Assembly (NCBI RefSeq): GCF_004115265.2
Contig: NC_046306.1
Span: 12,661,324-12,725,323, forward strand
DNA length: 64,000 bases
Direction of reading: 5' to 3'
From: Rhinolophus ferrumequinum
Lineage: Eukaryota > Chordata > Mammalia > Chiroptera > Rhinolophidae
Under the pieces are notes generated by a model, which was not told where the DNA came from, made no database searches, and was given only the letters and a program-made list of their open reading frames with translations. A program made the position numbers and the translations under genes. Positions 11,641 to 23,613 of the stretch are shown here, one piece after another (position 1 is the first letter of the stretch; each line of letters opens with the position of its first letter).

Positions 11641-12534
11641 ATATTCTTCTAAATAAAACTGCCAAGGGGACGCTAAAATTCCAAAAGTAATGATCAGATC
11701 ATAGAATATAGGGTCCCTCTTTCCTGAGAGCTTAGAAGACAGCATGAGGGAGTCAAGTTAAACCCAGGGAAGAACTTCCTGTGAGGGTTCTGCACTGGAA
11801 TGTCCTCTTCCTTTCTCAGGGTCAGATGGGGTAAAGCCTTGCTTCCAGGGCCCAGGACCTGATTGGGGACTGTTGGGAGACAATGACAGAAGTCACAGCT
11901 TAGAAATTAACTGTGTGTCCTTGGCCTACAGTTTCCTCATCTTTCAAATAGGAGGCAGGAGGGTGGTCTTGACCTTCTCCCATCCTGGTAAGGTACTATG
12001 GTTCCGTGGGGTTTCTGCTCGGGGCCCTCTAGGACCCTGAGCCCCAGCTGCCTCTCTTCTACCAAATGACAGGAGCCAAATGATGTGAAATCTATGGTGG
12101 GGTCCTTGGCTGAGATGATTTTTTTGCTCAGGATCCCTTAGGGCCAGGGAAGGGGGTCTCAGAGGCCACCTACAACTTGTGACCAGCGACCTCAGCCAAA
12201 CCAAAACCTGTGCTTCATCCACCCCGGACAGCTGAGCCAGACCCAGGCAGGGGGAAGTACTACCAGATGCCACTGGAGGTGATGTCCTCAAAGGCAGCGA
12301 GCTCTCTGTCTCCCATCCATGAGGACCCAAGAGGAGAGGCCAGGGCTGGACTCACCCACCGTGCCAGCCTGGGCCAGTCTTCTGCAGCAGAGAGCTCTGA
12401 CCCGAACCCTAATGCTTCCTAGGCTCACAGAACTCTGCAAATCCTTGTCATTCAAAGCTGACATCTATCCCTTGCCTAAGCCATTGCTGGGGCTTCAAGA
12501 TCTTAGAGAGCCAGGAAAGGGAGTATCTGACAAC

Positions 12535-12660
12535 CTGCACCCATTAAGGAGATGAGAAAAACTGAGGCCTAGCAAGGGACAAGACTTGCCTAAGATGACA
12601 GCCCAAGTCAGCAATACAGGCAGGACTGGATCCTAGCCCCCAGTACTTGGTCCTGTCCTG
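12535..12660 (-). repeat. MIR SINE (reverse, partial)
   Basis: The core reads 'gaaaaactgaggcctagc', 'caagacttgcctaagatgac', 'gcaggactggatcc'. It lies about 200 bases upstream of the WFDC5 start. Confidence 0.6.
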
Positions 12661-12854
12661 ACCCATCATCAGTTCTTGCACAAGCGTCCTTGCACGGAGG
12701 CTCTTGGGCAGGGGGGTGGGGCCAGGATGAGGCAAACACGTACCACTCCATCCACCCTCTCCTTCCTTCCTTTACTCAGCTGCCTCCCTGAGGCCGAAGG
12801 TGTTAATTTAGGGGCCCCTGGGCCCTGACCTTATTAGGTGTCGGCAGCAGAAAC

Positions 12855-15800
12855 ATGAGGGCCCACAGCCTCCTCCTCCTGGTGGCCTTCCTGGCTTTGG
12901 GGAGCCAGCTGCCTGCTGCTTCAGGCAGGAGGAAGGGAGGTGAGTGTGTATAGGGTCCTCTGCTGCAAGGACCAGGTGGTTCCTACCTCTCCGGGGAGTG
13001 TGAGGCTTTGGGGGAGGCAGGCAATGCAGTGTGTGCCTGTGTGTGTGCCTGTGGATGCCGGCGTCTTAGTGCTTCCAGCAGCTTGCGTTTTGTTTGTGCT
13101 TCTTTGTGCCCATCAGCCTGCCCACGTCTATATCTGTAAACATCTCCCTGCCAGTTTCTTGGTGCTCGTCTGTGCTTGTCTTTACACCTGAGTGTGGGAT
13201 TGTGGGTGCACGCATGCACCTGTTTCTGTGTCCATGTATATCTTTGTGCGTCTGGGGTGGGGGAGTAAACCTGTCTGTACCCCCTCTGCTCTGGTTGTCT
13301 CCATGGAGATGTGTGGATTTGTGTGTCCATGTGGCAGGGAGATCAACCTTTCTGTTGTCTTTTGTGGCCAACGAGCCTGTGCCTGGTCTGGCCTGTCCAT
13401 CTTGTTTCCATCCTTCTTGGACCCTCTTTGTCCCCCAGCCCAGTCTGTGGAAGGGACTCCGAAATTGAGTAGGGGTGTGGTTTCTTGGGAGGACCTGCCT
13501 CCTTCTCTCCTCCCTGCTTCCCCCAAAAGGCTGGGGCTGACATGTCAACAGGTGAGGGAGGCTGGGAGGCCAGGGCTGCTGGAGTAGCTAGACAGGTGCC
13601 TCCCCACCTGACTGAGGCCTCTGCCTCCATCCTCTTCTGGGGCTGGAACACTATGACCTACATACACCTGTGCAGCCCTGGCCCCGCCTTGCGGGAAGGG
13701 GACAGTGACGGGGACAGGTCCTGTCCTCACAGGGCCCTGGGAGCAGTTCCCTGCATCCTCTTTGCCCCCTCTAGCCTAATGTAAGCCTCCCTCAGATGCA
13801 GGGCTCTCTCCCTGGGGAGGAGAGACTCAGAATCCCTAGGCTGAGGAGGAAAGGATGCTGGCAAGTTCCAAGGCCAGATCCCATTCTGGCTGTGATTCAT
13901 ATGCCATCACCACATTCCTCTTCGCTGCAATGCTGTGAGGTCACAGCTATTTTTATTCCCATTTCATAGATGAGGAAACTGAGGCTTAGTGGACAACCAC
14001 TTGCTCAAGGCCGAAGACTGACTCTGAGTCAGTGTCAAAGGTGGCAGTTGAAGGTGGGTCTTTGGAATCAGGAAGACTCACCTCCCAAACCTACACCTTG
14101 TAAAATGACGTCTCATGCTTCTCTCTCAGGAGTAGACGGTGTCTTGAGGAATAAAACACGCTGGTCTCCCCCAAACTCATCGCATCTCTGTCCTTTCCTG
14201 ATTCTCCCCATGAGACCTCAGCCTGGCTCTCCGTAGAATTTCAAACAGTGGAGGAAAGGGGCAAAGTGGAGTGAAGGGAAGTCTTGGTTTATTTTCTGTG
14301 GAAGCACAGCTGCCTCTGTTTGTAAGGTTCCCCTCGCACACTCAAATCTGTCTGGGTGTCTCTGACATAAAGAGCCTGGTACAGTTCCTGATAGGTAGTG
14401 TGTGTCTAACCAGTGTTTTCAATGGTTTCATTGTATTGGTGTAGCTCTGGGCATATAATTGTGTCTATGACGGTGTATGCACGTTCACGTCTCTCTTCAC
14501 ACCCTACATATGCTATGTGTTTATATGTACATGACTATGTACGTCCGAGTGCGTGTTCATTTCTGTGTGTATGTATTTCTGTGTATAGGCATGTGTACAT
14601 GGCAGTATGTCTGCATATTCCGCTCTGTACATATGCCCCAGTTCTCATGACTGTCTATATTTATACATATATATATATATCAATATTGTATATATCTCTG
14701 TGTGCATGTATATACACAAACAAATGTATAGGTTAAACCATATGAAATTGCTATTTTTGTAGATCAAAAAAGTTGAATATCAGCATTTCGTACGGTCAAA
14801 CTCATAGCTAAGTGTGTTTGCATATCTAACTATGTATGCGTATGTATGTCTTTGTGCATAAATATGCATATTTAACTGTGACTGGGTAGGACTCTTTTAT
14901 TCTCCGAGTCAGCACCTCCAGGAGCACGCAGGTACTCCTGTCTCTGTGTACATGTCTGTGAGCGTGGAACCTGGATTTGGAGGGCAGGGGAGGAAGGCAG
15001 GTGAAGACCTGAGTATGACCTCCCAGCCCCTCTCCCATTGTCCCTGTATACTGCAGGCTCTTATTCCACCGCCACTCTGTTGCTGCCCCAGTTCTCCCCA
15101 CTTGAAATGCCAGTTTTCATCCTCCTTCCCTTCCTGCTCATCTGTCTGTTCCTCAAGGCTCAGGTCCTGGCCCTCCCCCCAGAAGCTCTCCCTGGTGCTA
15201 TGACCTGATCCCCCCCCCACGCCCCATAGAGAGCTCCCGCTTTGAGTTCAGGCAGCTCCCTCCTTGAGGCCTGAGACCCTCTGGCTACACCCTGGACACT
15301 TGGTCCCCAGGGCCCCTCCCTTCCCTAGCCTGGGAAGGAGAGGCTACTCAAGTGTAGCGGGCTCCCTCACAGGCTAAGCTGCTCTTTCTCCAGCAGGGGG
15401 CAGCAATTTGGTTTAAGCCACATGGCACGAGTGAAGTTGACTAGAGCACTTACTGTACCAATAAGCACGGTGCCTACTATGTGTGTGGCCAGTACCCAGT
15501 CAGGGGCGGGAGGGGAAAGGTGGACACAAGGTAAAGTCACAGCACTGCATCCAGCTGCTGCTGGGGGTTCTAGAACCTCTTCTCAGAGACTAGACTGAAG
15601 TGAAGGCCCGGGACCCGACCCTGTCCGCAGGGCTCAGGGGCAGCCAGGGTCGAGGGATGCGCAGGTCAGAGGGAGCTGCCCTGGGAGATGAGGACTCAGA
15701 GTCGTCCTCCTAAATTAGGCCTTGATTCCGCCTTCTCAATGGAGACAGACACTGACGCAAGCCTTCTGCATGAAATCTGGAAATCGCCCAAAACCCGAAC

Positions 15801-17898
15801 AAGGAGAGTAGCTAGGTAAGCGCCGGGACAGAACTTTCTAGAGCTGTTCAGGGACCTCCTGAAAGACCGAGTTAATACAGACCCCTGCGCCATTTGCAAC
15901 AGTGACAAACGTGGTACAGATGTGGCCGACTGTGGCTATGACAAAGCACCCAGATGCCAACAGCTGACACACCTACGATGCCGGCTCTCCCTTCAAAACC
16001 CTTTCTTTCAAATACTCACTGAGCACCTAGTGTTTTGCGTCAAGGGTTGTGCTTCAGCCTAATGGTGAGAAAGCCGGCAGAGGCGCTCTTCTCATAGCCA
16101 CCAGCGAAGTGAGAGAAGCAGACAAATAGAGGCAGTCACGAACGGAAGGAAAGCTCCTTTGGGAGTGTGTAGGGTGGGGTGGGGTGGGGTGTTTCCGCTG
16201 AGACCTGACAAGTGGGGTGTAGCAGAGCCAGGCAAAGGGCACAGCCGAAGCAAGGCCCTGCAAAGAGAAGCGGCTCGGAGTGGGTCAGGAGCCACAGAGT
16301 GAAGAGGATGAGGACCGAGGCAGACAGGGGCGGCCTTGGTGCAGCTGGAGATTTACAACTTCGTTTTCTCCTAAGCTTCCTGTCATCTGAGTCTCAAACC
16401 AGACCGGGAGGAAGGAGTCCAGCTTCCCACTTCACAGACAGAAAATGGAGGCTTAAAAACAAACAAATAAACTAAAAAAACCCAACTCTATAGCATTTGT
16501 GACAACATGGATGGACCTAGAGGGCATTATGCTTAGTGAAAAGCAAACAGAGAAAGACAAATACCATATGATCTCACTTATGTGTGGAATCTAAACAACA
16601 AAGAAAACAAAACCTAAAAAAAACCAAGTTCTTGGATACAGAGAACAGTGGTGGTTGCCAGAGTGGAGGGACGGGGGTCAGCTGAAATGGACGAAGGGGG
16701 TCAAAAGGCACAAATTTCCAGTTATAAAATAAGTCCTGGGGATGTAATGCACAGCATGGTGTCTATAGTTCATAATACTGTACTCCATATTTGAAAGTTA
16801 CTAAGAAAGTAGATCTTAAAAGTTTTTGTCACAAGAAAAACACATTTTTACCAATGTATGGAGGCGAATGTTAACTAGACCTCTTGTGGTGTTCATTCCG
16901 CAATACATATACATACCAAATTATTACGTTGTATACCTGAAACTAATATACTGTTAGATGTCAACCATACCTCAATTAAAAAAAGAAAACTAAATAAAGA
17001 TAAATAAATAAAAGCAAGCCCATCCCCCAAATAAAAATTATAACTTGCCAAAGGACAGGCAAGAAGGGGTGGAGAATTCAGATCTTGTGATTCCCAAGTC
17101 ATTGCTTATTACTTCACTCTGAACTGCCTCCAGCTACAAGATTTGGGGGGTTCCCTTGCAGAGAAATCTGGGGGATGTCCACCGGACGATGGGCCCTGCC
17201 TCCTGTCAGTGCCTGACCAGTGCATAGAGGACAGCCAGTGTCCCTCAAAGATGAAGTGCTGCTACAAAAGTTGCTTCCGCCAGTGTGTCCGTATGGTCAC
17301 AGGTGAGTATAATCCAGTTTGCCAAGTGCCCGAGCCCTAAGCCCCAGGACCAGGGCACAGGTAGGGCTCACCCAGGCCCGTGTGTTGCAGTAAAGCTGGG
17401 CACCTGCCCCGAGGACCGATTCGACTGCCTCAGCCCCATTCAGCACCTGTGTCACAAGGACTCAGATTGCCGCGGCAACAGTCGCTGCTGCCCTGGCGCC
17501 TGCGGCCGGGACTGCCGAAACCCTGCCAGAGGTATGGCTCCTGTGTGCCGGGCCCAGCTCTAAGGTATCCTTCTGGTTCAACCAGCTCAGCAGGATACCT
17601 TTCCAGAAACCTGGGCCTCCCTGTGACCACAATTGGGGAAGCAGATGGGGTAGAAAGGGTCCTGTTAGGATGATGGAGAAACTGGGGATCCTTGGTTCTC
17701 AGCGACCTGGCTGTGTCCCCTGGACCACAACGCTAAACTGCTCTGACCTTCAGTCTGCCCTTGTGAAGGAGGGCGGGGAGTCCTGCCTTCGTGGCCACTG
17801 GAGCTGGGCTGATGGGGTCTGGATGGGCAATCAAGGCCAGAACTCAGAGCCCTAGCAGGGGAGGGGGTTAACCCTTTCCTTCTCTCTCCTCAGGCTAA
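12855..17898 (+). CDS. WFDC5: WAP four-disulfide core domain protein 5 (WFDC5), complete
   Basis: This encodes a 123-residue secreted protein, the same length as human WFDC5. It is a putative serine protease inhibitor of skin and other epithelia whose target is not established. Exons: 12855-12939 (signal peptide [20 protein letters not shown]...), 17162-17302 (first WAP domain, from [13 protein letters not shown]), 17391-17531 (second WAP domain, from [13 protein letters not shown]) and 17894-17898, which supplies only the end of Gly and the TAA stop. All introns are phase 1, and the two WAP exons are both exactly 141 nt, the usual mark of domain duplication. Each WAP domain keeps its eight cysteines, including the adjacent pair (KCC, RCC). 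All splice sites are GT-AG. The product ends NPARG, like the human protein. An AT-rich TATA-like motif sits at 12801-12810. Intron 1 is 4.2 kb. I see no defect. Confidence 0.95.
13020..13350. repeat. Degenerate TG-rich tract in WFDC5 intron 1
   Basis: The stretch is rich in repeated GTGTG, CTGTG and TGTCTG words but is not a clean microsatellite. It opens long reading frames on both strands that look like artefacts of the simple composition. Confidence 0.5.
13900..14070 (-). repeat. MIR SINE (reverse)
   Basis: The match is 'ttttattcccatttcataga', 'tgaggaaactgaggcttag' and 'cacttgctcaaggccg', inside WFDC5 intron 1. Confidence 0.75.
14480..14870. repeat. Degenerate TATG/TGTA-rich simple repeat
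   Basis: This is a roughly 390-base run of alternating purine-pyrimidine words (TATGT, GTATG, ACATAT) in WFDC5 intron 1, including a short pure AT repeat near 14668-14680. It is an old simple repeat rather than a gene. Confidence 0.55.
16172..16189 (+). other. G-quadruplex motif in WFDC5 intron 1
   Basis: Four G-runs of three or more are separated by single T loops (GGGTGGGGTGGGGTGGGG). Single-base loops are known to give very stable quadruplexes in vitro. It is on the coding strand, so both the DNA and the WFDC5 pre-mRNA could fold. Confidence 0.7.
16490..17040 (+). repeat. L1 3' end with A-rich tail
   Basis: This L1 3' UTR runs from 'gacaacatggatggaccta' through 'atgatctcacttatgtgtgg', 'cagcatggtgtctatagtt' and 'cgttgtatacctgaaac' to an A-rich tail of AAATAA words at 16976-17035. 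It ends about 120 bases before WFDC5 exon 2. Confidence 0.85.
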
Positions 17899-18413
17899 TT
17901 CTGGTTTAGGATCCACAGCTCTGAACCTTAGGAGGGGGTTCCCAGCTGGAAGAGATGATGACCAGGGGCTGGGACCCTACCACCCAGACAGCAAATCTCT
18001 GCCGGCGACAGTTCCAACCTTTTGATAAACACTGATCTACTGTCACTTCCCCTGCAGCCCACCCACCCCTGGCTTTTCCTTCTGGGAGTCGCGGCTCCTA
18101 GTGAGACCTCAGAGGGGTTCCTCTCTGTACCACTGCTGCACCGAGCTTCTCATCCTTCCCAACACCCACTTTCACAGCTCTCAGGACATGTGTTTCTTCC
18201 ACCTAAAATGCTTAATGCGGTTAGGTCTCTCCTTGTGGGGTCCTGACCCCTCCCCCAAGCAGCCCAACTACCCCGAATGTATGTTCTAGCAGTTTCCCAA
18301 ACATCAGTCTGTGCATATACCCCTTTCACTGTTTTCACCATACTTGCAAGATAGCATCCTGATGCTTTGTGTTGTCTAATGTTTTTCCTTAAATGGACTC
18401 TCTTTTGTATATA

Positions 18414-18419
18414 AATAAA
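18414..18419 (+). terminator. WFDC5: WFDC5 polyadenylation signal AATAAA
   Basis: AATAAA lies about 515 bases after the WFDC5 stop codon, in AT-rich sequence (TATAAATAAACTTAC). It is the first good signal downstream, giving a 3' UTR of about 0.5 kb. Confidence 0.65.
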
Positions 18420-19824
18420 CTTACTTCAAAAGAAAAACTTGATATCACTACTATAAATGGGATAAGCAGGATCACTGGCCACAAATAGATGACCATTACA
18501 AAAGCAAATGCTATGAAACCAGATAAGTTCCATTAAAATCATGTCCGATTAAACAATATTAAATAATGTTATTAAATTCTAGCTAGATGCTGCCACCTGC
18601 CAAGCCTGTGAGGCTGAAGCCTGCTTTCTGTCCGTTGTAATAAATGAAGGTTGGTAAGGGTTATTGAAATGTTACAGACACAGGTCTGTAAACTGAGACT
18701 TTCTTCCTGGTATATTTAATCAGAAGGACTGAAAAGAGAGGCACTTTCTCACTCCAAGAGTCAGTGTTGTATAATGTTGCACCCAGGTATACCCTAAGGT
18801 CACTTCAAATCCCTCCACATTTGGGGAAATGTTGCTAGAGCAATTGGGGTGCCATTATTTTTGGGGAGGGGCTGTCTCCCCCACTGGACAATACCTCATT
18901 CACCTTGATTTCTCGAGAACCTGCTCTGTAGTCAGGGCCTAAGGAGAGAGAATGACAGCCACCACAATGGACATTTCTGGACCCAGCTAGCTGGATTCAC
19001 AACTGTCCCTTCTACCCAGGACTTGCTTGGAGGAGGGAAGGAAGCTGGCAGCCTCCTCCCTACTTTACCTGCTGGCTCTCCTCTGGTGTCCTGATAGAAT
19101 CTGGGGCTGGACAGTCAACCGTAGAGGTGAACTGGGTATCCTGGGTCTTCCTTGTTCCCTTGACCTTGCAGTGTGGTCACAGGTGAGTCACACTCGCACG
19201 TCTGTTTGTCCTGGAAAGACTTCTACTTCTTCACGGCGACCATCCTTCTGGTAGGATTCAAATGCCTGAGCTGTTGATTCAAAAGCAGCAAATGCAAATT
19301 ACATATGGATACAAGGTGAGGCGTGGGAGGGAGGAGAGGAGAACAATCTGGGGTCACTGATTCCCTGTGAGAGCGAATATTTCCCTTACTCTTTCTGGGC
19401 CTCAGTTTCCCCATCTATAAACTCAGGGGCTTAACAGATAATACCGTACATTGTACTGTTTGCCCACAATCACCCCTGCCCTCCCTGGGGGAGATTATAC
19501 ATCTACAGCCCAGTGATTTGGGGCTTGGCCCTGGGGACTTGTTTTGGCTGATGGGATGTGGGAGCAAGTGACGGTGGGACAGTTTCAAGGCAAGGCACCA
19601 GCCTTCCTGCAGCTGTCACACTCTGCCATGAGCAGAGCTTGCCCAGAAGCCACTGTTCTCAGGATGCAAGACTCTTGGGGCAGGCTGAGCTACCCCAGCC
19701 AATCCTCAGACTTGCACGTGGGAAATGAATGTCTGTGATCGGAAGCCAGTGAGATTTGGGGATTGTTTGTTACAGATTTATCTCAGAAAGAGCTTGTCTA
19801 ATTCAGAGAATGATTATCCTTGAG

Positions 19825-20245
19825 TGAATGCCCACTCTATGCCTCACACTTTAAAACATGATTTCATTCATCCATCCTGTAACCATTCGACAATTGAAGA
19901 AACAGAGGCTTTGAGATCAGTGACTTGTCCAAAATTTCCAGTTAGAGGTGAAATAGCCATGAGGAAATGATACCATCTGCCTCCTTAGATACTGATAAAA
20001 TCAGCAACAGTTAAAATTACAGCACACTTACCTTGCAGCTGTCATGTAAATTACTTTACATGAATAATCTTGTTCACTCCTCACAGCCTTACTATGTAGG
20101 CTTTCTCATTTGTGCTGGTTTCACGTATGAGGAAACTGAGGCACAAAGAAGCTAATTTGGCCAAGCTCGTACAGCTTATAATTAGGAGAGCTGTGATTCA
20201 ACCCCAAAGAGTCTGACGCCAACGCTGACCACCTTAACTGACCAC
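19825..20245 (-). repeat. Two adjacent MIR SINEs (reverse)
   Basis: The first spans about 19825-19985 ('agaaacagaggctttgag', 'agtgacttgtccaaaa'). The second spans about 20010-20245 ('atgaggaaactgaggcaca', 'gctcgtacagcttataatta', 'gctgtgattcaacccc'). Confidence 0.7.
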
Positions 20246-21134
20246 ACTAATTACATTGTCTTTGAAAATTCCTTCCAGCTCTACAGACCATTTCCGCATC
20301 TGAAAAATGGGAATACAACGACCCAAGAAGGTTAAGAGACCAGCCTGAATTCTAAGCAACTGGAACCCGAGATAGTTGGTACACAGCCCATTGCTTTGGG
20401 TTTCTTTCTTTAAAGGCATCAGGAAGAAAATGAAGGGGCCCCGGGAGGAGGCTCCCAGGCGAGCCAGTTAGGACTAGGCTGCTAAGGGGCTCAGGGCTGT
20501 CCTCAGGCCCTGAGCTCTGGGCCAGTGTCCTTCAGCAGCAGGAGGGGGCACGTCACAGGTCATGGCTTTTCTGGCTACAGGTGGCAGCATCTATACAGTC
20601 CATTCTAGAGTCATCTGCTCAGCTTCCTGGCTAACTCACCAGCTGTTCCATTAGGTCTGTGCATTGGTCCATGCAGTGCCGGCTCCGTCCTCAGTCACCA
20701 AATTCCAGTCCATCCAGCACCATCTCCACTGCCTGTCTCCAATGCCCTTCTGGAAAGTCTCCTGGGAGGTTGGACCCCTGGAGTCAAAAGCTTGGGTCCT
20801 CAAGCTCCAATCTTGTTTTCCTCCCTCACTCATTCAACGTTTGCTGGGCCCTTAGTATACGCTGTAGGCTGTGTCTTCACAGAGTTCATGCGCTACAGGA
20901 TGAGACAAAGCTTTAATTCACGAGGAGCATTATATGTATCACACTAGAGGAACCCAGGAGACTATGGGAGGGCTGGAGGGACCCAACTCAGCCTGGGGAC
21001 CAGAGAAGACTTCCTGAAGGAGGTGATAGCCAACCACGATCTCGAGTTTTAGTAGGAGTCAGCCAAGTAAGACACTGCTAGTCATCCATTCTCCCCTTCT
21101 TCCTTACCTATAGCAATGTCTCCAGTTAGAAATA

Positions 21135-21354
21135 CCCCGTTTCCCCAAAAATAAGACTTAGCTGGACAATCAGCTCTAATGCGTCTAATGCTTAATGAGC
21201 AAAAATTAATATAAGACCTGGTATTTATTATATTATATTATATTAGACCCGCTCTATATTATAGTAAAGTAAGACTGGGTCTTATATTAATTTTTGCTCC
21301 AAAAGGCACATTAGAGCTGATTGTCTGGCTAGGTCTTATTTTCAGGAAACATGG
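21135..21354. mobile_element. Palindromic MITE, copy 2
   Basis: This is the same family as 6178-6392. It is TA-flanked (21133-21134, 21355-21356), with ends CCCCGTTTCCCCAAAAATAA and an inverted partner. Its centre contains an expanded TATTA run, and the left arm has lost part of the TTTTGGAGC block. Confidence 0.8.
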
Positions 21355-22439
21355 TATTTGCCCTCCTCTGCCCCCAAACTACTGGGATGCTGGTGACATT
21401 CTATATTTTGACCTTGGTGGCAGTCAAAGGGATGCATAAATTTGTAAAAAATAAATTTAGCTATAACTTAAGATTTGTACAGCTTCCTATAAGAACATTA
21501 TATTTCAAATTTAAAAAGTAAATTAAATTTTAAAAAGTTCATTTCCTTTCCAGGCTTCCTTGCAGCTAGGGATAGCCATGTGACCCAGGACTGGCCAATG
21601 AGAAGTTAGGGGAAGTCTACTGGAAGGGGCTTCCCAGAAAGCTATTGTTTTTCTAACAAATGAGACAGATGCAGCCTTTTTGCCCATCATCCTTTTGCCC
21701 TTCATCCTTCCTGGAACATGGCTGCTGCAACTAGAACAGCTATTTGGTGACCTTGAGGATTGCCTTAGGTGGGTTTTCAGAAGCAAATCTTGAGATGAAG
21801 ATTCATAGGATGGTGATGTTTTGAAAATGCTCCCAGGAAAAATGGGTATAGGAGTGGAGAAGTGTACCAGGAAAGGAAGAAGGCCAGTAAGGTGTGACAT
21901 CAAGCAAAGTCTCACAGGAGGATTCTCGGGACAAGTATAGGTGACTCTTCTGAGTTGTCCCTGTGGGACAAGTGTGCTGGAGCATTTATGCTTCTGGACC
22001 CCTTAGACATCAGTTAAGCCTATGGGTTGGGGGACAGAAATTTAAGGTTCTCTCTGTGTGTGGGCATAGCCAGCTCCGGTAGCCTTACAGAAGTCCTTTG
22101 ACAAAGAGATGCGGATACTAGCTGTCAGGAGGGAAAGCATGCCAGGAGCCAGTGTGCACAGAAGTGGTAAAGGGATCCGAGGGGATGTGGGCAAAGCTCT
22201 GACATCATCTGCTACTAGAATGAAAGCCACACAAGGCTAGTGGACGAGGAAGTGACAAGACTAGGTGTTCAATACCATTCGTGGGCAGCTGCACCACATC
22301 TGGACTCCTCCACAAAAGTCACCTCCTCTCTGATTAAGCCACTATAGTTCATCTTTTGTTCTTGCAGCTAAATTAAATCCTAACTGCTATACCGGGTACA
22401 GAAAGGGCAGGAAGAGTTGTTCATGGAGGGGAAATAGCA

Positions 22440-22580
22440 TGTGCTACTCCTCACCACAATCCTGAAAGGTACGTACTGTTCCCAGTCTACAGATGATGAA
22501 GATAAAAATCCAAGAGGAGACATCACTTTGCCCATGGGCCCACAGCAATTTAGTGGTGAAAGGCAGGATTCAAACCCAGT
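22440..22580 (-). repeat. MIR SINE (reverse)
   Basis: The match is 'ccagtctacagatgatgaag', 'catcactttgcccatg', 'gtgaaaggcaggattcaaa'. It abuts the LTR that begins at 22583. Confidence 0.65.
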
Positions 22581-22582
22581 GT

Positions 22583-23110
22583 ATTAGTTATCTACTTCTG
22601 TATAACGAATTACCACACATGTAGAAGCTCAAAACAACACACATCTTATCTCACAGTTTCTGTGTGTCAAGAATCCAGGCACAGCTAAGCGGGGTCCTCA
22701 GCTTCCGAGTCTTTCAAGGCTGAAATCCAGGTGCTAGTAAAAGCTGGGGTCTCCTTTGAGCCTCAGCTGGAGAAGGATACCCTTTCAAGTTCATGTGGTT
22801 GTTGGCAGCATTTCAGTGTCTTCAGGGCATCTGAATTGAATTCCTCAGCTCCTAACTGGTTGTTGGCCAGAAATTGCCCTTACTTCCTTGCCTTTCTAGT
22901 ATGGCTGCTTGCTTCATCAAAGCCAGCAGGAAGTCACAGTCTTATGTAACCTCGTCCTAGAAGTGACATATCATCACCTTTGTCATAGTCTGTCCATTAG
23001 AAACAAATCAGGATGTCCTGCCTTCACTCAAGGGAAAGGGATTACTCAAGGGTGTAAATACCAGGAGGCAGACATCATTGGGGGATATTTTCAAAGCTGC
23101 CTGCCATACC
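22583..23110 (-). mobile_element. Old LTR-type repeat, MaLR/MLT1-like (reverse), fossil
   Basis: The left end 'gtattagttatctacttctg' with 'aacgaattaccacacatg', and the right part 'ggtgtaaataccaggaggca', match a well-known old mammalian LTR-type repeat that I place with the ERVL-MaLR group. It stands alone without internal sequence, is well diverged, and probably predates the bat radiation. The exact subfamily is not certain. Confidence 0.55.
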
Positions 23111-23613
23111 CAGGTCCTACTTAATTCCAGAAATTTCTGTACTTTATGCAACATCAAGCTTGCTCTTTAGGGTCAAACTCCATGGATTCAGATGTCCATC
23201 TGGGTCCAGGGACTGAAGGAGAATTTGGGGGGCAGCCCATCCATGGCTTTGATACCCTTTTAACCCCAGAGGCCCATATGCCTCTCTTCCCACTGCTATC
23301 ACTCATGAATTCATCTAAAACTCCAGTTCCCTCCCACAGAACGATCTGGGGACAAAAACCATACCCCGGCTCCATTCTCTCCTACCCTTGGGAAACAGGT
23401 CTACCTTTTCTCTTTTGGAAACAACGTCTCCAATTCCAGGGGGATCTCCCTGAGTTTTGGAGGTAGTGAAGGCTACAGACAGACTAGTAGGCCAGGAAAT
23501 GGGAGACCTGCTTCTCCGCAGATCTGCCTCAGTTTCCTTGTCGGTAAAATGAAGGAATTGGGCAAGCACCTTCCTGCTCTTCCTAGGGAAGACCGACAGT
23601 GACACAGGCTAGA

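Larger units (their letters stand above)
5510..12850. other. PI3-WFDC5 intergenic block, L1-rich
   Basis: No gene is visible on either strand. PI3 and WFDC5 transcribe away from one another out of this block. Most of 7.3-11.6 kb is old L1 sequence in both orientations, with one MITE (6178-6392), a TG microsatellite (8046-8098) and MIR copies (10255-10440, 12535-12660). In human WFDC12 lies between WFDC5 and PI3; I looked for its WAP cysteine pattern on the plus strand and did not find it. The piece at 11,750-12,540 is unique and unassigned. Confidence 0.6.

Noticed and set aside
12983-13651. Several frames over 100 codons on both strands in WFDC5 intron 1
   Set aside because: TG-rich composition lacks stops. 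No domain, splice context or matching protein is recognisable.
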